The notes under the pieces are model-generated. The model ran no database searches. It saw only the letters and a list, made by a program, of their open reading frames with translations, and was not told the DNA's origin. DNA of 64,000 bases from Tenrec ecaudatus (lineage: Eukaryota > Chordata > Mammalia > Afrosoricida > Tenrecidae): positions 29,250,419 to 29,314,418 of the forward strand of contig NC_134547.1 of NCBI RefSeq assembly GCF_050624435.1, given 5' to 3'. Positions 40,951-52,735 of the stretch are shown piece after piece (positions within the stretch are counted from its first letter, which is position 1; each line of letters begins with the position of its first letter). The translations under genes and the position numbers were made by a program.

Positions 40951-41920
40951 AGAAAACATTGAAAACAAAAGGTATGAGATGACATCACAGAGTCCAAAGA
41001 TAGATGTAATAACTCTGAATATTAATGGCCTGAACTCAACTATTAAAAGACAGACACTAGTGGACCGACTTAGGAAACACAGCCCATCAGTCTGCTGCCT
41101 ACCAGAGACACATCTCAAGTTCACAGACAATAATAGGCTGAGAATCAAAGGCTGGAGAAAAATATACCAAGAAAATGGCAACTCAAAAAAGCAGGGTTTG
41201 TAATCCTAATCTCTGTCAAAATGAATCTCAAGGTACAAGCCCTGAAAGATAAGGAGGGGCACTATATAATGCTCAGGAACAGCAGACCAAGAACCAGTGT
41301 GCATAATAAATATGTACGTGCCCAATGAAGGACCTGTGAAATTCATCAATCAGTCACTCCCAAAGATGAAAAAATCACAGGCTCAACAATCATAGTAGAT
41401 GACTTTAATACAACACTCTGAGAAATATAGATCACAGGGAAAGAAACTTAACAAGGAAGATACAGAACTAAACCCTACAATAGGCGACTTGACCTGATAG
41501 ACATTTTCAGAACTCTCCACCCAAATGCAAAAAAAATTCACATTCTCAAGTCCACATGGCACATACTCAAAGATAGACCTCATGCTGGGGCACAAGTCAA
41601 GCCTGTGCAAATTCAAACACATAGAGATCACGCAGACCACTATGTTATAAGGCTGGATATCAACAAAAGGACAATTAAGAAAACAAGGGCAAACAATTTC
41701 AGAATGAATAACTCTCAACTTCAGGATTTATTCCAGGGATTCAGGGATGGTTCAACATCTGAAAATCCATCAGCATTATTTGCCACATTGACATGAAAAA
41801 GGATAAGAACCACAGGATAATATTGATAGATGCAGAAAAAGCAACATCCAAGACCCATTCCTGTTAAAAACACTCAAGAGACAGGAATGAAAGGAACACT
41901 TCTCAATATAACATAAGCTA

Positions 41921-42171
41921 CTGTACATACTCATGTATAGACCAAGTTTTTTTAAACCTTTTATTAGGGGCTCATACAACTCTTATCATAATCCATACAT
42001 ATACATACATCAATTGTATAAAGCACATCTGTACATTCTTTGCCCTGATCATTTTCTTTTGTTTTTTTCTTTTCTAGGCCAAGTTTTCCAGCACATTTTT
42101 AATGCAGTTTCTGTGGAAAAATTAGGTGCCTCGGCTGATATTAGGATTGACTTATACTCAAGCATATACAG
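41921..42171. mobile_element. Mariner-like MITE in L1 ORF2, itself hit by an L1-tail element
   Basis: Ends ctgtacatactcatgtatag and ttatactcaagcatatacag form an inverted pair, with TA on both sides (41919-41920 and 42172-42173). Without the insert it is about 114 bp. L1 ORF2 continues on both sides. Confidence 0.78.
41951..42075 (-). mobile_element. 125-bp L1-tail (SINE-like) element, antisense, with TSD
   Basis: Consists only of the last ~100 bases of L1 plus an A-rich leader. The + strand reads ccttttattaggggctcata, then ccatacatatacatacatca, then tttgccctgatcattttctt. Flanks agaccaagtttt (41939-41950) and aggccaagtttt (42076-42087) differ at one base. Confidence 0.85.
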
Positions 42172-43363
42172 TATATATGAAAAACCATCATCCACCGTGG
42201 TAGTCAATGGAGAAAAGATGGAGATAATCCCACTGAAAAAGGGGACCAGACAAGGATACCCCTTATCCCCACTCTTATTTAACATCCTACTGGAGGTCCT
42301 AGCTAACAACACAAGGCAACAGAAGAACATTTAAGTTATTCATCTGGGGAAAGATGATATGATTTTTATACATGGAAAACCCCAAAATATCCACAAGAGG
42401 AGTCCTGGAAGTGATAGAGGAATATGGCAGAGTGGCAGGATACAAGATCAACAAACAGAAGTCTATTGAACTACTGTATGCATCGGACAAGACGACAGAA
42501 GAGGAAATAAAAAAGGTAGTACCCTTCACAACATCCAAACACAAATAGGAATACTTAGGGATATCCCTAACTGAAAAACCCCAAAAGATTGGTACAAGGA
42601 AAACTACAGAACACTATTACAAGAAACCAAGAGTGGCCTCCACAAATGGAAGAATATCCCGTGCTCACAGATCAGAAAACTTAATATATAGTAAAGATGT
42701 CCCAATTCAAATACCAACATCTTTCTTCAAAGAGTTTTAAAAACTGACTACCAACTTATATGGAGAGGGAAGAAACCCAGAATTAGCAGAGAACTCCTCA
42801 AGAAGAAGGACAAAGTAGGAAGACTTACTTTACCTGACTTTAGCACTTATTATTCAGCCACATTGGTCAAAACAGCATGGTACTGGTATAATGATAGATA
42901 TTTAGACCAATGGAAAAGAACTGAAAACCCAAAAATGATATCTTCAATTTACAGACAACTGATTTTTGATAAGGGCCCAAAAAACATCAAATGGGAATCA
43001 GATGCCTTCTTCAACAAGTGGTGCTGGGAAAAAAATGGATATCTACCATTTTTATTAAAAATGAAGCAAGACCCATACCTCACTCCATGTACAAGTATAA
43101 ACTCAAGATGGATCACAGACCTTGAGGTAAAACCCCAAACTACTAGGGTCATTACTGAGGGAATTGGGACAAACCTAAGAACATTGTCACAGGGAATTCA
43201 TAGGCTATCAGAAATAGGGAAGGACAAAAACACAGAGGAAGCACAAATTGACAAGTGGGATATACTGAAGATAAAACACCTATGTACATCGAAAGAGTTC
43301 TCCAAGAGAGTAATAAGAGAGCCCACAGACTGGGGGAACATCTTTAGCAATGACCCATTAAAC

Positions 43364-43554
43364 CAGTGATTCTCAGCCTTGGTTCACGACCCCTTTGGGG
43401 GTCGAACGACCCTTTCACAGGGGTCTCCTTATTCATAATAGAAGCAAAATTTTAGTTATGAAATAGTAACTAAAATAATTTTATGGTTGGGAGTCACCAC
43501 AACATGAGCAGTTGTAGTAAAAGGTCGCAGCATTAGGAAGGTTGAGAACCGATG
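43364..43554 (-). mobile_element. SPIN-type hAT MITE in L1 ORF2
   Basis: 191 bp, starting cagtgattctcagccttggt and ending gaaggttgagaaccgatg. Same family and size as 21352-21543, opposite orientation. Flanks cattaaac (43356-43363) and cattatac (43555-43562) match at 7 of 8. ORF2 text resumes directly after. Confidence 0.9.
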
Positions 43555-43678
43555 CATTATACAAAGGGCTTATTACTCAAATATACAATCCTCTGCTGGC
43601 CTACAATAAGAAAAAATATAGCCCATTGAGTAGGTGGGCAAAGGACCTGAGCAGAAGTTTCACAAGGGGTGTGTTAGT

Positions 43679-44171
43679 TTGCATAGACTAGAGAAACATT
43701 CGTAGACACTCATCTGTACATAAAAAAGAGCTTTATATACAAGAGTAGTTGAATATTGAGAAAACATTTCAGCCCAGTCCAGATCAAGTCCATAGTCTGA
43801 TATTAGCCTATATATCCGATACCAATCCATAAAGTCCTCTTCACACTTAAGAAACACATGCAATGACACCAAATACAGGAAGATCACAGGTCAGTGGGTG
43901 GGAAGTCTTGTGGATTCAGTGGGAGTGAAGCACCTCAGCACTGGCAGGGGTCTCCACGTGGCTTCTCTGGCTCCAGGTCTGGCTCCATCAGCTTCTCTCC
44001 ATGTGTCTTCTCCACAGGGATGTCTCACAGGGAGAGAGTTGAGAGAGAGAGTTTGCTGCCTCCAAGGAGGAATTTACAGGAATTCCCAGTATCCTCAGGA
44101 AAAGGCCATGCCCACACAGAGTCCTCATTAGCTATATCCTCAATTTTGCACCAGATTATGTAGCTATCACA
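43679..44171 (-). mobile_element. MaLR/ERVL-like solo LTR in L1 ORF2, 5-bp TSD
   Basis: 493 bp from TGTGTTAGTTTGCA to TAGCTATCACA, with AGGGG on both sides (43674-43678 and 44172-44176). TG...CA ends and 5-bp duplication define it as an LTR of the ERVL/MaLR kind. ORF2 reading continues beyond it. Confidence 0.88.
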
Positions 44172-45216
44172 AGGGGGGAAATTCAATGGCTCAAAAACAT
44201 ATGAGAAAATATTCCCAATTGTTAGCCATAAGGGAAATGCAAATTGAAGCAATTATGAGAGACCACCTAACACCCTCAAAGATGACCCAATTAGAAAACA
44301 AGTGTTGGAGGGGATGTGGTGAGATAAGAACTCTCATCCACTGCTGGTGGACCTGGAAGCATGTGCAGCCATTATGGAAATCAATTTGGCAAGACCTAAT
44401 ACCGATGGAAATTGAGCTACCAGTAATCCCTCTACTGAGCCATATACCCAGAAGATGTAAGAAACAGACCATGGGTACACATCTGGGCTCCAATGTTCAA
44501 CGTGACGCAGTTCACAATTACAAAGAGTTGTAAACAACCTAGATTTCCATCAATGGACAAATGAATTTTAAAAATCTGGTACATACATGCAATGGAGTAT
44601 TATTGCATCCCTAAAAAGCTGTGATGAATACATGAAGCACATTGTCACATGGTAAAAGTTTGAGGAAATTATGCTGAGAAGGAAGCCAAGCACAAAAGGA
44701 CAAGTACAACATGCATCCACTGAGGTAAGCATTTTAAGCACAAGGGCAAAAGGGGGAAAGTCATTGGATGCATAAATTTTCCAGGGTCTGGCCCAGACAC
44801 TCTGGCAGGGTTCAGATCCAACCCAGGGATGCATATGGCAGCCAACTAAAAAGGAAGGGAAAAGAGGGGGTGGGAAAGGACATGGATAATGGGGAAATAG
44901 GACACTGCCCCACCCATGTGGGGGTATTGTCTGTGTCTCCACAGGAAAGAGAGAGAGGGACCAGACCTTAACCTGGTATGCCGAGCCTTGAGGGCAACGT
45001 ATTGCCATGGAGCAGCTAACTAAAAGAGAGGTTTATGGGGCTGGCTCCAATCCCAGTTATGTCAGTTATGTCAGCCCCCTCTACAGAGGACAGCACTGAA
45101 GACACAGCCTGGAAAGAGTGGCGGGTCAGCCCAGACCACAGAGGAGCAAACTAAGAGGGAAAGAGAGAGAGTGGACCACATCTTGACCCACCCAGCCCCG
45201 AAGACAAAAGTCCTAT

Positions 45217-45687
45217 TGTGGCAGTTGCATAATCTGTCAACTTGAGCAAATGGGTAGGTAGAGTCTAGCCTGTCAATCAAGTCTCAGCTTGATGACCTCA
45301 TTTGGAGATGAGATGGAGATAAATTGCTCACTGGAGGCCAGATCTACACTCTTCACCTTCCCTTTCCTGCTGTTGAGATACTTAGAGAGCTGGAGAAGAC
45401 ACATGGAGACCCACATCAGCGTTAAGATTCTTCCACTGCCACTGGCTTCCCAAGACCTTCTACCCACTGGCCTGTGATCTTCCTGCATTTGGCATCATTG
45501 CATGTGCTGTGTGAGTCTAAAGAGGAATTCATGAATTTGTATCAGACATATGGACTTGATCTGGACAGGGCTCTGGATTGGGCTGGGATGTTTTCTCAAT
45601 ATACAATTGCTCTTTTATATAAAGCTCTTTATTTTATACATATGAATGTCTATGAATTTGTTTCTCTTGTTAAACTGGACTAGCACA
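45217..45687 (+). mobile_element. MaLR/ERVL-like solo LTR in L1 3' UTR (sense copy)
   Basis: 471 bp, TGTGGCAGTTGCATAATCTG to GGACTAGCACA. TATA-like ttatataaagctctttattt lies about 70 bases before the end. Flanks cctat and cctgc match only partly. Confidence 0.8.
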
Positions 45688-47209
45688 CCTGCTCAGAATA
45701 GCAAAGGCACAGAGAGGACCATAGGGCTGGCCCCACCACAAGGCACAACATCCCCTCACTGACCCACAGCACTGCAGGGGACAGCACTGGAGACAGAGTA
45801 CAGGAATGGTGACCAGTCTGACCCCCCACTCTGGGGCAAAACACAAAGGGAGTGCAACAGAGCAGGAAGGGGAGCAAAGCAACAAAGTCCCTGAGGAATC
45901 CCCAAAATAGACCTCATACTCAGAGGGCAGGGCTTGGCATCTCACAGACTTGATCGGAAAGCACAGATAAGGGTCAGCAGACAGACCTGGACTATTTATA
46001 GGCCCTTCTTTTTTTTTTTTCATATCTACCTATATAAGATTCGCAAGATAAACAATCTTGAGAAGAAAACAACAGAACTGACAGTTCCAGGGGGACATGG
46101 GAGAGGGGAAGGTGGGCGAAAGGATGTGGGGAGCCAACAAACCCAGGAAGAAGGGAACAAAAAACGATCTAAAATCAATGGTGAGGAGAATATATATGCC
46201 TGGGGGTTGGGGGGAGAGCACATTGATCAAGTGCAATGTAGCTGAGAGGAATTACTGAGAGTGGAATGAAAGTCGAACATGATAGTGGAACAGAAGGGAA
46301 TCGAAGAAAGAACTAGGAGGCAAAAGAGATTTATAGAGGTATAAATATTTTATAGAGGTATAAATATAGGCATTTATATATGTAAATATATTAATACATA
46401 AAGATAGGGGTATTGATCTATGTACATATATTTATATGTTAAATTATTAAGGTAGCCTATGGACATTGGGCCTCTACTCAAGTCCTCCCTCAACACAAGA
46501 ACACTTTGTTCTAATAACCTGGCACTCTATGATGCTCACCTTCCCAACAGATGGCTGAAAACAAAATGGGTGCTTAAGCAAATGTGATGAAGAAAGCTGA
46601 TGGTGCCTGGCTATTAGAAGATAGTGTCTGAAGTCTTAAAGGCTTGGAGTTTTAAAAAGTGGCCATCTGGCAGGGAAGCAATAAAGCCCACATGGAAGAA
46701 GCACACCAGCCTGTGTGATCACGAGGTGTCAACAGGATCAGGTATCAGGCTTCAGAAGGCCCTACACAAACAATCATATCGATGCAAAGGAGGGGGGTTG
46801 GAGTGGAGACCCAAAGCCCATTTGTAGACAAATTGACATCACCTCACAGAAGGGTCACAAGGAAAGGATGAGCCAACCACGGTGCAGTATAGTACCCACA
46901 AAACATACAACATTCCTCTAGTTCTTTAATAATTCCTGAGACCCACTATCATGACCCCAGTTCTACCTTACAAACCCGGCTAGACCGGAGCATGTATACT
47001 GGTACAGATAAGAGTTCTAGACACATGGAATCCAGGACAGATTAACCCCTCAGGAACAACAAATGGGGGTAACTATACAATGAAGGTAGGGGAAAGGTCA
47101 GGGGGAGAAGGTGGAGAAAGGGGAAATGTATCACAATTATGGACACACAACTTTCCTCCCGTTCCCACCCAGGGGAACGAACAACAGAAACCATGGGGGA
47201 AGTGTGGGG

Positions 47210-47814
47210 TGTCAGGCCCCACAATCGAATGGGTCCAATGGGCAGTTATGTAATTGAGGGGTGAAATTAAAGAGACATCAGACAAGATAAAGCATGCAAT
47301 TGCTCACCTCCAGTACGGCCATGATCTCAACAGCCAGGTCTGTGCAGAGAGAGCAAATATATTTCCAATCATGGCTTATAAACACTTAGGGGATGTGCAA
47401 GCCCCCCTAATTACATCATAACAGGAAGGGGTTGTACAATAGGCATATGTACAACAAGAGGGAGATGAGTTAGGGGTGTGCATGCAATAGGAAGGGGAGG
47501 CCCTAGGGGTGCCCATGTGACAAGCTGGCAGACTCCAAAGTCAGGATGGCAGCCTAACCTTGGTCCTCCTTGAGTTGGCTTGACTTTGTCTTTGAGCTCC
47601 CCTTCAGGGGAACAATCCACTTTCCACTGTCCCAGCTTGTGTGGGACAGACTAGGGTCTGATTGCTTAGATGGCTGATAACCCTCAGACAGACAACCTTT
47701 AAGCAGTTGACCTCCAAGTGGATAGCCATTGACCATGTGTTAGCAAGCAGCACCTTAGGTTTGGTTTATAATATGGGGGGGGGGCAATTCGGGGAATAAC
47801 TTTTTGTACCTACA
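47210..47814 (-). mobile_element. ERV class I-like LTR in L1 3' UTR
   Basis: 605 bp, TGTCAGGCCCCACAATCG to GTACCTACA. The flanking G-runs (gggg and ggga) may be a 4-bp duplication. Reverse complement matches the LTR at 18030-18705. L1 3' UTR text continues on both sides. Confidence 0.8.
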
Positions 47815-48246
47815 GGGAAGGGAGACAGCTGATGGTGTAAGATATGAAAATAGTCATAATTTATCAAGGGGACACTAGTATGGGAGGGTGGTGAGGAAGG
47901 GAAAAAAGAGGAGCTGATACCAAGGACTCAAGTAGAAAGAAAATGTTTTGAAAATGATGATGGCCACTTAGGTACAAATGTGCTTGATAAAATTGATTGT
48001 TATAAAAGCTGTACGAGCCCCAGATGAAATTATTTTTCTTTTTAAAAAAAAGATGGAAATGAAGGAAGCCCAGAAAAAACAGCTCCTGAGGGCTGAGGAG
48101 GACCGGAGTTCCTGGGGGTGAGGAGGGCAAGAGGGTTGCACTTGCTCTGGGACCCACTGCCTCTTGAGTAAGGTGACCAGATGTCCCACTTTTGGTGGAA
48201 CAGTCCCTATTTTTAACAATTTTCCCTGCATCCCAAGGCATTTTTT

Positions 48247-48543
48247 TTAAACAATTTATTGGGGCTCATACAATTCTTATCACAGTTCATACATACACAT
48301 ACATCAATTGTATAAAGCACATCTGTACAGTCTTTGCTCTAATCATTTTTTTCTCCTCTTTTCTTTTTAAACATTTTATTAGGGGCTCATACAGCTCTTA
48401 TCACAATCCATACATATACATACATCAATTGTATAAAGCACATCCATACATTCCCTGCCCCAATCATTCTCAAGGCATTTGCTCTCCACTTAAGCCCCTT
48501 GCATCAGGTCCTCTTTTTTTCCCCCTCCCTCCCCTCTCCCCCA
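48247..48543 (-). mobile_element. 297-bp L1 tail dimer, antisense, with TSD
   Basis: Flanked by caaggcatttttt at 48234-48246 and 48544-48556. It is made of two L1 3' ends in tandem: a ~120-base unit ending ctctaatcatttttttctcc and then a second tail starting acattttattaggggctcat. Nothing of L1 remains upstream of the pyrimidine-rich block. Confidence 0.9.
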
Positions 48544-48807
48544 CAAGGCATTTTTTAAAAAGTTCTAATTTTTGGAAAGAATGCCCAACAAACTAGGGTA
48601 TACGGTTTTCGGCTGCCATGTGGCTATTTTGCCAGGATATGAGTTTTATCAATGGTGTCTCACTGGTGTCCCGCTTTATCATGTTAAAATCTGGTTGTCT
48701 TGAGCTCAGTGGTCACAACACAACATGGCACTTCCAGGTTGGTAAATTGTAGACCCTTATGATGCTCAACCCCCTTTACATGTGTACTGAATTAAAGAGT
48801 GAGTCAG

Positions 48808-50745
48808 ATCCTGCACTGACCCATGGCCCTACACGGGACAGCACCTGAGACACAGTGGGGGATGTGCAACTGAGCTGACCCCACCACACTGAGGCAAAAC
48901 ACTGGGGCATGCAATGGAGCAGTGGGGGAGGCAGAGCAAGGAGGTCCCGAGGGAGTATAAAGGATGGACTTTGGGGCCAGGACGTGGCACCCCATCAGAC
49001 TTGTCTGGAAAACACTCCTAAAGGTCAACAAACAGACCTCGAACTACTAACAGGGTTTTTTATGCTGTCTTTTTGTTTGTTTGTTTTTCTCACTTCTTTT
49101 AAATTTTGTATGTCAGTTAGAGTGTTGGTGTTGCTGCTGTCGATGCCATGTTCTTATGTGCCACTTTGGTGCTGTCAAAGCCATCTGCATTTTTATGCAC
49201 ATATTACTATATCTGCAGGTCCACCTAGATAATATAGGCTGGACAAACAATGTGAGAAGAAAATAATGGGACCAACGGTCCCAGAGGGACATGAGAGTGT
49301 GGGGGGTAGGAGGAAGGAGGTGCAGGCCAACCCAAGGACAAGGGAACAACGAGTGGTTCTTAACCAGTGGACGGAGGGGATGGGAGGACTGGTAGCAAGT
49401 GACCAAGGGCAAGGTAACTGAGAGGAATTACTGAAACCAGAATGAATGCTGAACATGATAGTGGGACAGGAGGAAAGCATAAGGAAATAGAGGAAAGGAG
49501 TAGGAGGCAAAGGGCATACATAGAAGCCTAAATACAGACATGTACATATGTAAATATATTTACGATTATGGGGGAAATAGTCTTAGGTGCATATATTTAT
49601 GGGTTCAGTAGTAGGGTAGCAGGTGAACATTGGGCCTCTTCGCGCACACTCCCTCAATACAATAGTACATTGCTCGGCTAAACGGTCATTCCATGATACC
49701 CACCTTCCCGACATGATCGCTGAAGACAGACATGTGCATAAGCAAACATGGTGCAGAAAACTGATGGTGCCTGGCTATCAAAAAGATATAGCATCTGGGG
49801 TCTTAAAGGCTTGAAGGCAAACAAGCAGCCATCTAGCTTGGAAGCAACAAAGCCCACAGAGAAGAAGCACACAAGCCTAAGTGAACACAAGGTGTTGAAG
49901 GGATCAGGCAGCAGACACCAAAGAACAAAAACCATCATTGTGTGATCACCTTCCCCACATAAACGCTGAAGACAAATGTGTGCATAAGTAAGTGTGGTGA
50001 AAAAGGCTGATGGTGCCCAGCTATTGAGAGATATAGCGTCTGGGGACTTAAAGGTTTGAAAGTAAACAAGCAACCATCTTAGCCCAGAAGTAACAAAGCC
50101 CACATGGAAGCAGCACACGAACATGTGTGATCATGAAGGGCTGAGGGGACCAGGTTTCAAGCAACAAAGGCAGGGGAAAAATCATATCATCGTGAATGAG
50201 GAGAGTGCATGATGGGGACCCAATGCCCATCTGTAGGCAACTGGACATCCCTTGAAGAGGGGTAGTGGGGAGGAGATGAGTTACTCAGGGTTCAGTGTAG
50301 CAATAATGAAACTCACAACCTTCCTCTAGTTCTTAAACGCTCTCTCCCCTCCAACTATCATGATTCCAATTCTACCTTGCAAACCTGGTTAGACCAGAGG
50401 ATGCACAGTGGTACAGTTGGGATCTGGAAACACAGGGAATCTAGGACAGATGAACCCCTCAGGACCAATGGTGAGAGTGGCGATACTGGGAGGGAAGGGC
50501 ATGTAGAAAGGGGGAACCAATATCGGGGATCTACATTTATAAATTATTAAGGGTTCATGAGGGAGGGGGAATGGGGAGGGAAGGGGAAGGAAAAAAGGAA
50601 AATGAGCTGATTCCAGGAACCCAAGTGGAAGGCGAATTTTGAGGATGATGAGGGCAACAAATGTATAAGGGTGCTTTACTCAAATGATGTATGTATGGAT
50701 TGTGATAAGAGTTATATGAGCCCCAATAAAATGATTTATATAAAA
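48808..50745 (+). mobile_element. L1 3' UTR, 5'-truncated, sense, 14-bp TSD
   Basis: Flanked by aaagagtgagtcag at 48794-48807 and 50746-50759. It spans 1.94 kb of 3' UTR, with the module around agccatctagcttggaagca present twice (about 49680-49930 and 49940-50190). Ends ccccaataaaatgatttata. Confidence 0.94.
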
Positions 50746-51965
50746 AAAGAGTGAGTCAGGATTATTATCTTTTAAAAAATCATTTTATTGGGGGTTCATA
50801 CAATTCTTATCACAATCAATACATACATCCATTGTGTCAAGAACATATGTACATTTGTTGCCATCATCGTTCTCAAAACATTTTCCTTCTGCTTGAGCCC
50901 TTAATGATTCCAACTCTTTTTTAAAAAAACATTTTATTAGGGACTCATATACCTCCCATCACAATCCATACATACATTAATTGTGTAAACCACATTTGTA
51001 CATTCGTTGCCCTCATCATGCTCAAAACATTTGCTCTCCACCCAAGCCCCTGGTATCAGGTCCTCATTTTTTCCCTCCCTTCCACTCCCCCTCCCTCATG
51101 AACCCCTGATCATTTATAAGTTATTATTTTGTCATATCTTGCTATGTCCCATGTCTCCCTTCCCCCACTTTTCTGTTGTATGTCCCCCAGGGAGGAGGTC
51201 AAATGCAGGTCCTTGAAATAGGTTCCCCCTTTCCATCCCACCCTCCTTTTTCCCTCCCAGAATCGTCACTTACACCACTGGTCCTGAGGGGCTCATCTAC
51301 TCTGGCTTCCCTGTGTTTCCAGTTCCCATCTGTAACAGTGTACCTCCTCTGGTCTAGTCAGGCTTGCAAGGTAGAATTCGGATCATGACAGTGGGTGGGG
51401 GGGGGGGGAAGGAAGCATTTAGGAACTAAAGGAAAGTTGTATTTTTATCGTTGCTACGTTGCACCCTGACTGTCTCATCTCCTCCCCAAGACCCTTCTGT
51501 AAGGGGATGTTCAGTGGCCTACAAATGGGCTTTGGGTCTCCACTCCGCACTCCCTGCTCATTCAATATGGTAAGATATTTTGTTCTGATGATGCCTGATA
51601 CCTGATCCCTTGACACCTTGTGCTTCTTCCATGTGGGCTATCTTTTGATAGCCCGGCACCATCAGCTTTTTTTGGCCACATTTGCTTATACACCCATTTG
51701 TCTTCAGTGATCATATCAGGAGGTGAGCACAAAATGATACGATTTTTTTTTTTGTTATTTGATGTCTGATAACTGATCCCTTCAGCACCTTGTGATCACA
51801 CAGGCTGGTGTGCTTTTTCCATGTGGGCTTTATTGCTTCTGAGCCAGATGGTCACTTGTTTACCTTCAAGTCTTTAAGACCCCAGACGCTATGTCTTTTG
51901 ATAGCCGGGCACCATCAGCTTTCTTCACCACATTTATTTGTTCACCCACTTTGTCTTCAGTGGTT

Positions 51966-52735
51966 GTGATGTGCTCCGATTTGGGGGCTGTCACGCTGAC
52001 TCCCAGAGGGGGAGATCCAGCTTATTAGGAGGGCTGCTTCCTTCTCGGCCAATTGGAACTAAATTTGCTCTCTGAACTCCCAACTTTCCGCTGTTTTCTC
52101 CCACACCACAATCTTCCTAAGGTAATACAATATTTTTTCTTTTACTCTAAATTATGGCTAGCCGCCACCACTCCCTTGGCTGTGGGCTTGTGGGTCCCTG
52201 GTTTACAACTGCTGTACCAGCACCATGACAGGCTGTATAAAACCAAAGTCTGGGGAAGGCTTAAGCTCTAATTTCAGATTCCTGGACACTGAGGTAATTC
52301 TGTCAGAGAAGGCATCACCTGTCCCAGACTGACCAGTAGGGAGCAGCAACCCCTCCCCCCCAAATTGACCAGTCAAGAGAATACGCGCGGAACTACTCAC
52401 CAACCACCACTGGACAACGCTGATGCCAGAAGTTTTCTCCAATAAATTTAAAGAACAGCAACACTGGACTGCCTCACCTCCCTGACCCCATAAAAGCCCA
52501 GGGAACAAAGAACTCGGGTCTGGACAAAGAAGGGTCTGGACGCTGGGTCCCGCTGCGCTGGGCAGTGCAGGGAAGGAAGCCCTAGCTCGAGCTAGCAAAT
52601 AAACTCCTTTTGTGGTGTTTGCATCTCAACTGGTCGTAATTCTTCCGTGCGCCCAAGGTGAGCTCGCGTTCCCTTCCCCAATCTAACAGGCTCAGGACAG
52701 CCAACCACGCGGAAAGCTCTGGAGTGAGGTTCACC
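51966..52735 (+). mobile_element. ERV class I (gammaretrovirus-like) LTR
   Basis: U3-like sequence leads to a TATA-like cccataaaagccc (about 52487-52499), then AATAAA at 52598-52603 followed by ctccttttgtggtgtttgca, the R/U5 layout of class I LTRs. The 3' border is uncertain. Confidence 0.75.

Larger units (their letters stand above)
40979..44690 (+). pseudogene. L1 ORF2 remnant (endonuclease/reverse transcriptase)
   Basis: The start at 40979 opens the endonuclease domain: MTSQSPKIDVITLNINGLNS and then PSVCCLPETHL. Much of the region 41200-41900 is deleted or out of frame. The reverse transcriptase resumes at 42180 with PSSTVVVNGEKMEIIPLKKG and TRQGYPLSPLLFNILLEVLA. The C-terminal part continues through 42863-43360 and 44186-44533 (CWRGCGEIRTLIHCWWTWKH). 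Four foreign insertions interrupt it or flank it. Not functional. Confidence 0.9.
39060..48050 (+). mobile_element. Near-full-length decayed L1 with at least six nested insertions
   Basis: In order: 5' UTR-like leader (39060-39570), ORF1 (39570-40571), ORF2 (40979-44690) and a 3' UTR running to the tail at about 48040, which ends agccccagatgaaatt. Removing insertions leaves roughly 6.8 kb, of which about 2.3 kb is 3' UTR. Both ORFs have frameshifts and stops. The reverse transcriptase box that should read FADD is GKDD here, so it is dead. The 5' boundary is uncertain. Confidence 0.88.

Noticed and set aside
40979..44690. Active L1
   Set aside because: Frameshifts, stops, an altered reverse-transcriptase box (GKDD for FADD) and several insertions make it inactive.
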